Source: CAYWBW01 sp964456745 (lineage in GTDB: Bacteria > Patescibacteriota > Gracilibacteria > GCA-2401425 > JAJOLG01). From it: a DNA stretch of 28,878 bases. This document shows, in pieces, positions 19,901-28,878 of this stretch; position 1 is the first letter of the stretch; each line of letters begins with the position of its first letter. The stretch covers positions 1 through 28,878 of the forward strand of contig CAYWBW010000025.1 in NCBI GenBank assembly GCA_964456745.1, read 5' to 3'. Below the pieces are notes generated by a model. That model saw only the letters and a program-made list of their open reading frames with translations. It searched no databases and was not told the DNA's origin. Both the position numbers and the translations under genes were made by a program.

Positions 19901-21699
19901 TAAATAATATGCACATGGGAATTACATATATAATCAAAGAATTTGTATTCAGATATGCCACTAGTAACTGAGCTAATATTAGCAATATAATAATTAACAA
20001 TGATGCTGTATCAAATCATGGAAATGATGATTATGACCCTTATACCAGAGAATTAACTCTTAGTACTTGATGAAAAAAGTTTCCAGATCTTAGATCTCTA
20101 AAACCTAATAAGAGTGTCGAGATGCAATTAAAAAAGAACAATGTATTTAGTGATAAAAACAGAGTCTTTATTGAAAAGACATGAATTCCATTTAAAGTAG
20201 GTAAATTAACTCAAAATCAAATAAACTGAACAAGTGATCATATATGAAACATGAGCCCAATCGCTCAAAGTTGATTAAATAATTTTATAACACATATAAG
20301 ATTTCTTGCCGAAAACAAAGCAAGCCTAGATGCTAAATGACAGATTTTTACAATAGATAAAATGTTTAGCAAGGTAATTACAAGTAAACAAGATATTGTT
20401 ACTATAAAAAGAATCCTTGCATATTTTGGAATTGCCCATAACTGATATGAAGAAACTCAGTCGTGATGAATATATCTAGCAGAAGAATTATTAGAAAAAT
20501 TTGCTAACATGTCAGATCCGTTTGTTCTTACAGATAAAAAAATCAATAAACTAATGGCAGATCTGGATAATCCAGATAGCGATTGATCAGACGATAAATT
20601 TTTAGAAATGCAAATATCAGATTATATGCACATGTGATCATGGTTAGAAAGATTTTTAATTTCTAAATGACTAGAATTTAATGCTAAAAATGAAAGAAAG
20701 CTATACAAGCAATCAACTAAAGATCTGCTGAAGTTTCTTAAGAGATATGACAGACTTTACTGACTTAAAAAAGTTATAACTACAGATATATGGTGAGGTG
20801 AAGATGAGGATGAGATTTATGGAAACTTTGAATTAGATAGAAATAGCAATACAATGTATGTTAACATTCCGTGAATATTACTCGAACAAGAATTAATAAA
20901 GTCAGCTAATCAAAGAAAGCCAGAAATAAAACAACAAATTTTAGATATTCAATCAACAAAAGATAGTAAATATGAATGAGTAAGTAATATATGAATAGAC
21001 GAATTATTAGATCAATCTAAAAAATCTGGGATAGATGATTTTGATACACAAATATGAGAATCACCTTTTACCGAATGTGAGATATCATTACTAACTGAAT
21101 TTAAGCAAAAAGAAAAAAATCAACAAGAGGATATTGTTTTAAATCCTTATTTAGATGTTTTTTATAAAATGAATATAAAAAGATCTTTATATAAAAAAGA
21201 CTTACTCTCGCGTCCAGAGGTTAAAGAATTAATACAAGAATATAAAGACAAAAATAGAGAAATAGAGCAAGCAGAGCAAAGACTTATTGAAGACTTAGAT
21301 TCTGAACTAAACCTAAGTCAACAACATGCAGCAATTAAAGAAATAATTAATACAACAAAAGACCAATTTCAAAGAAATAGTGACATAATCAAAGGCTGAA
21401 AAAAAACTTTATATGAATACAAGAAACTTAAATGAAAAAAATACTCATGGAAAAGAAATTGAGAAACAATGTCTGTAACACCCGAAGATTGAAAAGTTCA
21501 GTTTACTTATAGTAATTGAAAAAAAGTATCATACGAACTATTTAAAAACGATTGAAGTCAATGAAAGGACTTTGAAATATTTAAAACAAAACACGAAGCT
21601 GAATTCCTAATGCTCAATACATGGATAGACTATTATAGTGACTGAGTAATGCCATGAGCTTGGTTTAATTCTGTTAGTGATAAGAATGATGACAACTAA
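16984..21699 (+). CDS. Giant exported protein of unknown family (1571 aa)
   Basis: One unbroken frame using TGA as Gly throughout, including a TGA-TGA-TGA-TGG run at 18346-18357 (GGGW, about residue 455). The N terminus is a long basic leader of about 70 residues followed by a hydrophobic segment (SPAMAAALMCLVTVSAAKDL, about residues 72-91) and a YA-N cleavage-like site, so export is expected. Residues about 640-780 are Gly/Ser-rich with alternating polar and hydrophobic residues (GAKLGAKIPMTKGAINIEAG, SGIQGIFTKASAHWAGELAG, TNLAAGVQITTNPIF), reminiscent of beta-barrel strands. The C-terminal half is more charged and helical, with a probable coiled coil at about 1400-1465 (REIEQAEQRLIEDLDSELNL). 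It has its own promoter and is followed by a hairpin. No family is recognised; a surface or secreted effector role is inference from size and leader. Confidence 0.85.
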
Positions 21700-21724
21700 A
21701 GACTTAATTTTAACTAAAATTTAG

Positions 21725-21761
21725 CAAAGTTATATAATACTTTAAGTATCATATAACTTTG
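21725..21761 (+). terminator. Long hairpin after the 1571-aa gene
   Basis: CAAAGTTATAT (21725-21735) pairs perfectly with ATATAACTTTG (21751-21761); an A/C mismatch is followed by a further 5-bp stem (ATACT/AGTAT) with loop TTA. It lies 25 bp after the stop. A T-rich run (TTTTTATTT) begins some ten bases later, so it is probably a weak terminator or an mRNA 3'-end stabiliser. Confidence 0.6.
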
Positions 21762-21981
21762 AATAGTGATTTTTATTTCATAACAAACAAATATTTTACA
21801 TGAAATTAAAAGAAATTAAAAGTGATATTTAGCTCTTTTAAAATCTTAATATTTCATAAAAAAATAAAATAAAGTATATTAAAATAATATTTTTTAATAA
21901 AAAATCAATAATTAATTTTGCTTTGTCATGCGGTATACATACTATTTATATATAAAAACCACATTTTTTTTAAAAAAACTA

Positions 21982-22009
21982 TTGACAAATATATTATTAA
22001 TATTAATAT
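21982..22009 (+). promoter_or_regulatory. Candidate promoter of the gap-containing giant gene
   Basis: Perfect TTGACA (21982-21987), 16-bp spacer, TAATAT (22004-22009), 69 bp before the ATG. A TCGAAATT direct repeat (22020-22039) lies in the presumed leader. Confidence 0.6.
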
Positions 22010-22078
22010 CATCTCCTTTTCGAAATTTATCGAAATTGAAATTATAAATCTTTAAAATAATAAAATAACCAAATTACT

Positions 22079-25000
22079 ATGTCAACAAAATCAGTAGAAG
22101 GAAATGGCCTTCGACAAAATCCATTAGAAGAAGGAAAAAATAAATTAACTAAAAAAAGTAGTCTATTCTGAACAATTGCATGATGAGTTGCACTTGCTTC
22201 ATTGGCTTGAATAACTACAGTAATGGCTCTTCCATCTACAGCTGGTGCCAAAGTTCATCAAGCATGAAAATGCCAACTTAAAGATCCTGACTGACAAGCT
22301 CCTTTTGAAGTTAACAAATATATGGCTTTAGGTGATAGTGTATTATCTATACCAAGTGCTACTTATGATGGTTATATTAAATGAAATAATCCTAAATGAA
22401 CTTGTGATCCTAAAGATACTATTACTCATGCATGAAAAACATTTATAGGATACAATAGTGGTAATGGACCAGAATACGTTCCTGAAGATGCTGCTTTTCC
22501 TGAAGAAACAATAAAACAAGAACCTAGAAAACCTATTAAGAATAGAGTGGCGAAGAAAAATAATAGGGAAGCAGTGGTAAAAAGAACTACTCCAAGAATA
22601 GATTGAAAATTCTTAGATTTTTCAGGTGGAGTTCTTGATATTTCATTTGATCGATTAATAAAACAAGCAAAAATACAGTGAACAACACTTAATAAAAAGG
22701 ATTTATCATCATATGATTTTACTGTAACAACAGATTGAAAAAATTGAATAATAGAATTACCAAATGATAGGGGCTATGTTGTAATGCAAAAAAATCAACA
22801 TTGAATACAAAGTAATTGAGAAATAAATTGAGTAGATAGTATTATTGTTATTGCCAACAAAAAAGTTTCTAGCTGATGACATAGTAAAGCTTTTAAAATA
22901 AAAATACCATTAAGAGAAAAAAGCCCAGCTGAGATAAAATTACAACAACAACAAATTGATATAGACAATGGAAGCTTATTTGTGTTAAATCCATGACCGG
23001 TTAACCAAGCATTTCATACATTACAAACTTGAGAAACTCCATCAATAACTAAAAAAACAAGAGATGCATTGAAGACTTTATGACTATCACCAAGAAGTAA
23101 ATCATGAGTATTATCACTTAAGTGAAATGTGATCAATAATACAACAGAAGATATATCTTTGGATTTTTCATTCTGAGTTACTAGTAAGGATGGAAAAACA
23201 AAAACAACCATAAAGAAAAAATTGATAATAAAATGACAACCTAAAATAGTTAAAGTACCTAATACTCCTAAAAATGTTGAAAATAAATCAAAAGATTGAG
23301 TAGGCGAAGTATTTTTTATCCAAGAAAAACCATTAATATTAAATACTTGATCAATTAGTGCTGTATTTTTTAAATGAAAACCATGAGTAAGTATACATTC
23401 ATCTTATTCAGAATATATAGAAAAAAACCCTGATTTAAATCTTATCTATAATAAAAAATCAGGTACATTGCTGCTAATATGAAAAGTGGATAATGCATGA
23501 ACTAAAGATATTATTTTCCCTATTAAATATAAAGTTATAACAGCTTGAGTAGCAAAACCAACTTTTCATCGTAAAGACGTAATAATTAAGGCGACGGCTA
23601 ATTCATCTACTACTCCTGCTGTAGTTCCTATCGCTGCCATATCATCTAATACAACATGATGAACTGATAAAGCTGATCCTGCTGTTNNNNNNNNNNNNNN
23701 NNNNNNNNNNNNNNNNNNNNNNNNNNNNNNNNNNNNNNNNNNNNNNNNNNNNNNNNNNNNNNNNNNNNNNNNNNNNNNNNNNNNNNGTTGCATGATGAAC
23801 TGATAAAGCTGATCCTGCTGTTGTTGCATGATGAACTGATAAAGCTGATCCTGCTGTTGTTGCATGATGAACTGATACTGTTTCTGATTTAATAACTGCT
23901 AGAGAACAAGCTCTTACGTGAGATGATAAGACTCCTACTGTTACTGTATGATGAGCTAATAAAAATAATTCCAATACCCCTCTTGTTTCATACCCAGGTG
24001 ATTTTACTGAAAATTCAGCTGCAGAAACTATTGAGTCAGAATGATATAATTGGAGCAATATAGGTGACATGTTCAGCCTTGAATGATTACAAAATGAAAA
24101 TCTTCAAACATGAGTTAACTTAGACTATGCATCCGAAGAATGAGTCTCTATTTGAGTAGAAGCCTCTTATAGCTTTACTGATGATGATTGAAATGAAAAT
24201 ATTGTACTAAAACTATGAGCAGATATTTGAGAAACTGTTAAAAGACAACTATTAGCTGCATGATTTCAATTTAAATATTCTGAAGATGGTTCTGGTAAAA
24301 TTATTGCAACACTTACTTTAATTCACTCTTCTGCTGATCTTGAAAAAGGTGGTTTTGATCTTAGCCTAGAAAAGATGGCCATGCTTTGAAAAATAACAGT
24401 TTACAATGATTCTAGTTTAATTAAAGCATTTTGAGCTGAAGCAAGTAGTATAGATACTTCCTGATCCAAATTAACTTGAGACACAGTTCAAAGAACAACA
24501 ATTTGATCAATGGTTCAAGAAATTGAGTCTAAAATTGAGAATAGAAAAGAAACTGCAGCAAATGTTTTTGCTACTTTATGAGTTTTAGATAACTCTGTAC
24601 ACTTAACCACTAAAGCTTGATACAAACAAACAAAATATGATTGACCTACAGCAGATACCAAAGGTGCTACATGAGGACTAGGTTTTCAATATTATGACAA
24701 TGAAGGAAGGTTTACATGATGAGCATGATTTACTACTGGTTGATGAGATGACTCAATTGCACCAAACGCAAATGTTGCAGTAAATATTCCAACAGAAAAC
24801 GGTAGCTCTCGATTATCACTTACAGGTGACTTTGCAGACGAAGCGTCAACTGGTTTTTCTTGGAAATACAGAGCTGATGGAGATTCACAAAAATCAAAAT
24901 TATTAGCACCAAGTGCTAAAAATGCTTCAGTATCTGGAGAACTTGATAAAGATGCAGCTCGATTTAAACGAAGAGTTGCATGATTTAGCTCAGGTGATAT

Positions 25001-25958
25001 ATATACTACAACTACTTTAGTTGATGATACAGATATTACAGATCCGAATGCTCAAACATGAAATACAAATTACTCCTGATGAACATTTGATAATGCCATA
25101 GCATGAGCAGAAAAACAAACTAGTATTACAATAACTGACTTAGACTGAATAGAATCAGTTGAAATCTCTTCACAATGAGAAACGATTACTAACGCAACGA
25201 TTACTCAAGTATGAGATACTAATCAATACCTTATAAGCTATACTCAAACAGAGGCATGAAATTCCACCATTACTATTGATACTACTGACTCAAAGTGAAA
25301 TGTAACAAGTGCTACATATGACACAACAGCAATTGCTGCAGACACAGAAGTAGAACACGGTACTCCAGTTATCACTGAGAACTGAAACGAAACTGTTACT
25401 ATTTCTCCTGGGGAAACTTATGAATATACAGTTGATGCAATGAATGTAGGTTGAATTGGAAACACACTTACAGTTACAGGTACATTTTTATGAGCTCCGA
25501 TAAATTCAAATTTAACCAACTGAATGACCTTAGATGGTAATACATTTTCTTGGACACCTACTAATTCAGATGTGTGAAACTCAGCATCTGTTGTACTTAC
25601 AGTTAATAACTGATACAATACAGAGACTGTAGAATTACAAGTCAATGTAGATGCCACTCCTGTTCACTCATTAACTGTAACTCCTAGCCTTCAATTAAAT
25701 GATGACGGTTCAATATCAGTAGATTATTCTTGAGAAACTAATATTTCAGGTCTTTCAGGTAGAAAAATTTATGTAGACACACCTGGTTTTGGTACAATAC
25801 CATCTGGTAATACATTAACTAACATTGCAACATTATGAGAAGAACATAATGGAGTATATACTGTTTATGTATGATATATAGATGCTGTTACATGACAGGA
25901 AGTTGTTTCACCATCTACAACATTTACACTTGAAAACTGAGTAATTACTATAAACTAG
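22079..25958 (+). CDS. Giant exported protein with tandem repeat, barrel-like and Ig-like regions; interrupted by an assembly gap (at least 1259 aa)
   Basis: Frame open with TGA=Gly from ATG to the 100-N gap at 23687 (536 codons), and from 23787 to TAG (723 codons). Because 100 is not a multiple of three, the nominal gap length is artificial; both sides carry the same in-frame 12-residue repeat. Residues about 30-57 are a leader (SSLFGTIAGGVALASLAGIT, then AGA cleavage-like). The first half has Ig-like and Lys-rich stretches. After the repeat (VAGGTDKADPAV units), two segments look like beta-barrel strands with short turns: VNLDYASEEGVSIGVEASYS with its continuation, and GGLGFQYYDNEGRFTGGAGF with its continuation. 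The C-terminal part is He_PIG/Ig-like (NTFSWTPTNSDVGNSASVVL) and ends in a final Ig-like domain. No single family is recognised. Surface exposure is inferred from the leader. Confidence 0.8.
23651..23886 (+). repeat. 36-bp tandem repeat around the gap
   Basis: The unit gttgcatgatgaactgataa (continuing to 36 bp) encodes VAGGTDKADPAV. One partial copy precedes the Ns, two full copies and the start of a third degenerate copy (VAGGTDTV) follow. The copies flanking the gap are identical in DNA, which explains why the assembly broke here. Confidence 0.9.
23687..23786. other. Assembly gap (100 N)
   Basis: Exactly 100 unknown bases, the conventional size for a scaffold gap of unknown length. The true length is probably a multiple of 36 bp (and of 3), since the repeat keeps its frame on both sides. 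Confidence 0.95.
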
Positions 25959-26019
25959 TAAAAAACTATAGAACAAATAGATGCTTCACTTAAATAAATA
26001 ATTGTGTAAAATATGATTT

Positions 26020-26048
26020 GGAGTAGCTATCTATAAGGAAGCTACTCC
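26020..26048 (+). terminator. Hairpin terminator after the gap-containing giant gene
   Basis: GGAGTAGCT (26020-26028) pairs perfectly with AGCTACTCC (26040-26048), with an 11-nt loop and a short TTT tail. It lies about 60 bp after the TAG stop and is much richer in GC than its surroundings. Confidence 0.65.
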
Positions 26049-26107
26049 TTTAAGAATAAAGGGAAACAGTAATATAAATTAAGCGAAACATGAAATTAAC
26101 AAAAGTA

Positions 26108-26135
26108 TTGACATTTATCTAAAAATATGTATCAA
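26108..26135 (+). promoter_or_regulatory. Candidate promoter of the He_PIG-array gene
   Basis: Perfect TTGACA (26108-26113), 16-bp spacer, TATCAA (26130-26135). A consensus TATAAT lies immediately after (26136-26141) but at an unfavourable 22-bp distance. The start codon is 75 bp downstream. Confidence 0.5.
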
Positions 26136-26210
26136 TATAATCTTTCAAAAATAAAAACTAAAATATATATACTATTTAAATAAAACAATATTATTTTTTA
26201 ATTAAAAACA

Positions 26211-28878
26211 ATGTTTAAAAAAATTTTATCATCACTAATAAGTCTTTGAATCATTTTATGATCAAACTTTATAAATACAACATATGCGTCAGCAGCTCCT
26301 ACTATTTCAGGTACACCAGATAATATAGTAAACGAATGAGAAGCTTATAGCTTTATTCCTACTGCTACAGATACAGATACAGAGATGCTTTCTTTTTGAA
26401 TTAAGTACAAACCTATTTGGGCGACTTTCAATGAAACAACTTGAGAATTAAGTTGAACTCCTTGACATCTTACTCACTGAAGTTATTTTGGAATTGAAAT
26501 TAATGTTAGTGATTGAGATACAATTGCATATCTTCCACAATTTTGGATTTATGTAGAGGATCAAAATTTAGCTCCTACAATTTCAGGTACACCAGTAACT
26601 AGCGTAAATGAATGAGAAGCTTATAGTTTTATTCCTACTGCTTCAGATCCTGAATGAGAAATTATTAAATTTTGAATTGAGAATAAGCCAGATTGGGCAA
26701 GTTTTGATATAGATACCTGAGAATTAAGTTGAACTCCTTGACATCTAACTGATTGAACTTATTTTGGAATTATAATTAATGTTAGTGATTGAAACACTTT
26801 AGTAGAATTACCATTATTTGACTTAACTGTATGAAATTTTAATCAAAATCCAATTATATCATGAACTCCGGCTACCAGCGTACTTGAATGAGAATCTTAT
26901 AGCTTTACTCCTACTGCATCAGATCCTGACTGAGACACGCTTACTTTCTCTGGAACTAATCTTCCTGTATGGGCAAGTTTTGATACTACTAATTGATCTA
27001 TTACATGAACTCCATGATTAAATGACTCATGAATTAATTCTAATATAATAATTACAGCTAATGATATAAATTGATGATCAGCTTCATTATCTTATTTTAG
27101 TATTGATGTTTGAAATACAAATCAATGACCAGGTATTTTGTGATCTCCTCAAACTACAATTATTGAAGATCAATCATATTATTTCAAACCTACAGCTTCT
27201 GATCCTGACGACTGAGATGAGCTTACTTTTTCAATAGCAAATCTGCCTTCATGGGCAAGCTTTAATACTACAAACTGAGAACTTACATGAATTCCATGAG
27301 ACCAAGATGTTGGGCAAATGTTTTCAAACATTTCTATTTCTGTAAGTGATTGATCAGAAAGTGCTACACTAAGTTCATTTATAATAACTGTAACTAATGC
27401 TAATTCTATACCAAGTATTTCAGGTACGCCTAGTACTAGCGTAAACGAATGAGAAGCTTATAGTTTTACTCCAACTGCTTCTGATCCTGACACTTGAGAT
27501 GAACTTACTTTTTCTATATCAAACAAACCTGAATGGGCAAGTTTTGATACAACTAATTGAGCTATTACATGAACTCCATGATCTCAGTATGCCTGAATCA
27601 CATATCAAAACATAGTTATTTCTGTTAACGATTGAACATATACTGTTTCATTAAATCCATATAATTTAACTGTAGTAGACATAACAGCTGCACCTCTCAT
27701 ATCATGAACACCAGCTACTAGCGTACTTGAATGAGAAGCTTATAGCTTTATTCCAACTGCTACAGATGTTGATTGAGACGTGCTTACTTTCTCTGGAACT
27801 AATCTTCCTGAATGGGCAAGTCTTGATATAGATACTTGAGAATTAAGTTGAACTCCTTGATACAATGATCAATGAACTTTCTTTAATGTAACAATAACAG
27901 TAAGTGACTGAACTTATGAAGATAGTATGTCTTTTAATATAATTGTGGAAAATTATAATAGAACTCCTACTATTACTGGTACTCCTAATACAAGTGTTGA
28001 TGAGGGTCAGGAATATTTATTTATTCCTTGAGCTAATGATGATGACTGAGAAACTCTTGGATTTTGAATTATAAACAAACCAGATTGGGCAACTTTTAGT
28101 GAAACAACTTGAGAATTGAGCTGAACTCCTTGATATCTTAATCAATGAACTTATACAGGTATTATTATTAATGTTAGTGATTGAAACACAATCGCTTCAT
28201 TGGCAGCATTTGATTTAGTTGTTAATAATGTTAACCAAAATCCTGTAATATCATGAAATCCTGCAACATCTTGAGCTGAATGAGAAGCTTATAGCTTTAT
28301 TCCAACTGCTTCAGATCCTGACGAAGATACACTTACTTTCTCTGGAACTAACATTCCTGAATGGGCAAGTTTTAATACTACTAATTGAGCTATTACATGA
28401 ACTCCATCATTAGATCAAATGGACGTTTACGCAGATATCATAATCACAGTAAGTGATGACAATTGAGGATCTGCTTCTTTGGCTTCTTTTAGTATTGATA
28501 TTTGAAATACAAATCAATGACCAAGTATTTTATGATCCCCTCAAACTACAATAAATGAATGAGAAACATATTATTTTAAACCTACAGCTTCTGATCCTGA
28601 CACTTGAGATGAACTTACTTTTTCTATAGAAAATCAACCTGAATGGGCAAGTTTTGATACTACAAATTGAGAACTTACCTGAACTCCATGATCTCAGTAT
28701 GCTGGGCAAATGTTTGAAAATATTTCTATCACTGTAGTAGATGATTGACTCGAAAGCGCATGACTTACACCATTTATAATTACTGTAATAGATATAACAG
28801 CTGCACCTGTCATATCATGAACTCCATCTACCAGCGTAAACGAATGAGAAGCTTACAGCTTTATTCCAACTGCTACAG
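26211..28878 (+). CDS. Surface protein of repeated cadherin-like/He_PIG domains, 3' end beyond window (at least 889 aa)
   Basis: Starts at ATG after an A/T-rich leader. Residues 1 to about 27 are a signal peptide (MFKKILSSLISLGIILGSNF, then TTYASA). The rest is an array of about 93-residue domains of the putative-Ig (He_PIG, PF05345-like) type. Each starts with P-x-I-SGTP-x-TSV-x-EGE-x-YSF, continues with P-TASDPDGD-x-LTF, x-PxWASFDTTNGELTGTPG, and ends with I-x-I-x-V-SDG. Repeats start near 26290, 26569, 26841, 27120, 27404, 27688, 27960, 28236, 28513 and 28799 (cut by the window end). Such domains form extended stalks of bacterial adhesins; Asp-rich turns suggest calcium binding. Trp in PxWASF is always TGG, whereas Gly of SGTP is TGA in some copies and GGT in others, which fixes the genetic code. 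Function is probably adhesion; a C-terminal anchor would lie outside. Confidence 0.93.
26290..28878 (+). repeat. Array of ten about 280-bp domain repeats with higher-order duplication
   Basis: Ten copies (last partial), 272-287 bp apart. Repeats 2-4 match 7-9 better than neighbours, at a constant distance of about 1.39 kb. For example, GNTNQGP(G/S)ILGSPQTT occurs in repeats 4 and 9 only, and FSGTNLPxWASF with the NGGSASL stretch in repeats 3 and 8. Confidence 0.85.

Larger units (their letters stand above)
21700..22078. other. Intergenic region with hairpin and promoters
   Basis: No gene seen. It holds a long hairpin at 21725-21761, one weaker promoter-like pair (TTGTCA 21923-21928, 17 bp, TTATAT 21946-21951), an A/T palindromic tract near 21964-21979, and the better promoter at 21982-22009 before the next gene. 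Confidence 0.6.

Noticed and set aside
23566..24070. Minus-strand frames through the N gap
   Set aside because: They are translations of the reverse complement of the 36-bp repeat and of unknown bases, with the real gene on the plus strand.
1..28878. Short standard-code reading frames on both strands of 60-140 codons
   Set aside because: They are fragments or shadows of longer frames that are continuous when TGA is read as Gly; none was kept unless it coincided with such a frame.
1..28878. TGA as tryptophan (Mycoplasma-type code 4)
   Set aside because: Catalytic and structural Gly positions fall on TGA, and Trp positions of aligned repeats always use TGG.
26290..28878. CRISPR array suggested by regular repeats
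   Set aside because: Repeat period is about 280 bp, the copies are diverged and lie in one long reading frame with domain motifs.

Overview
The window is AT-rich DNA from a bacterium that reads TGA as glycine (NCBI translation table 25). This code is known from Absconditabacteria (SR1) and Gracilibacteria (BD1-5) of the Patescibacteria/CPR. Under the standard code almost every gene breaks into fragments. With TGA=Gly, long clean reading frames appear and recognised motifs are completed, for example FFDIDGV and FIGDS in a HAD protein, RPTGGFIGSF in DUF4012, and VGRGIYGLKEWG in a HARE-HTH domain. TGG still encodes Trp. Start codons follow A/T-rich leaders with no clear Shine-Dalgarno sequence. 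I see no tRNA, rRNA, CRISPR array or transposase. Gene coordinates below were obtained by reading the frames by hand with TGA as Gly.

Left third (1-8294, all +): a tight four-gene cell-surface operon. It encodes a 537-aa secreted protein, a 1425-aa membrane-anchored multidomain protein with a dockerin-like EF-hand pair near its C terminus, a 359-aa cohesin-like/Fn3 protein with a C-terminal membrane anchor, and a 350-aa acidic-repeat protein with a membrane segment at each end. A dockerin-like and a cohesin-like protein side by side suggest a small surface-anchored complex.

Middle (8296-16574): housekeeping and regulatory genes on both strands. They include DUF4012 and GrpE (-), a small membrane protein, MltG and a cap-less HAD protein (+), a CRP/FNR-family regulator (+), a PrsW-like membrane protease (-), two small overlapping candidate genes, and a sigma-70-region-4 plus HARE-HTH regulator (-). 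Intergenic regions here hold a GC-rich structured element and a candidate small RNA whose promoter faces a bidirectional terminator.

Right (16984-28878, all +): three very large exported proteins, each preceded by its own intergenic region with a candidate promoter. The first (1571 aa) and second (at least 1259 aa, interrupted by a 100-N gap inside a 36-bp tandem repeat) have long N-terminal leaders, and each has stretches resembling outer-membrane beta-barrel strands. The third is an array of at least ten cadherin-like/He_PIG repeats running off the window. The whole window reads as cell-envelope and surface-adhesion machinery of an epibiotic or host-associated CPR bacterium; that lifestyle is inferred from lineage and surface-gene content, not shown directly.
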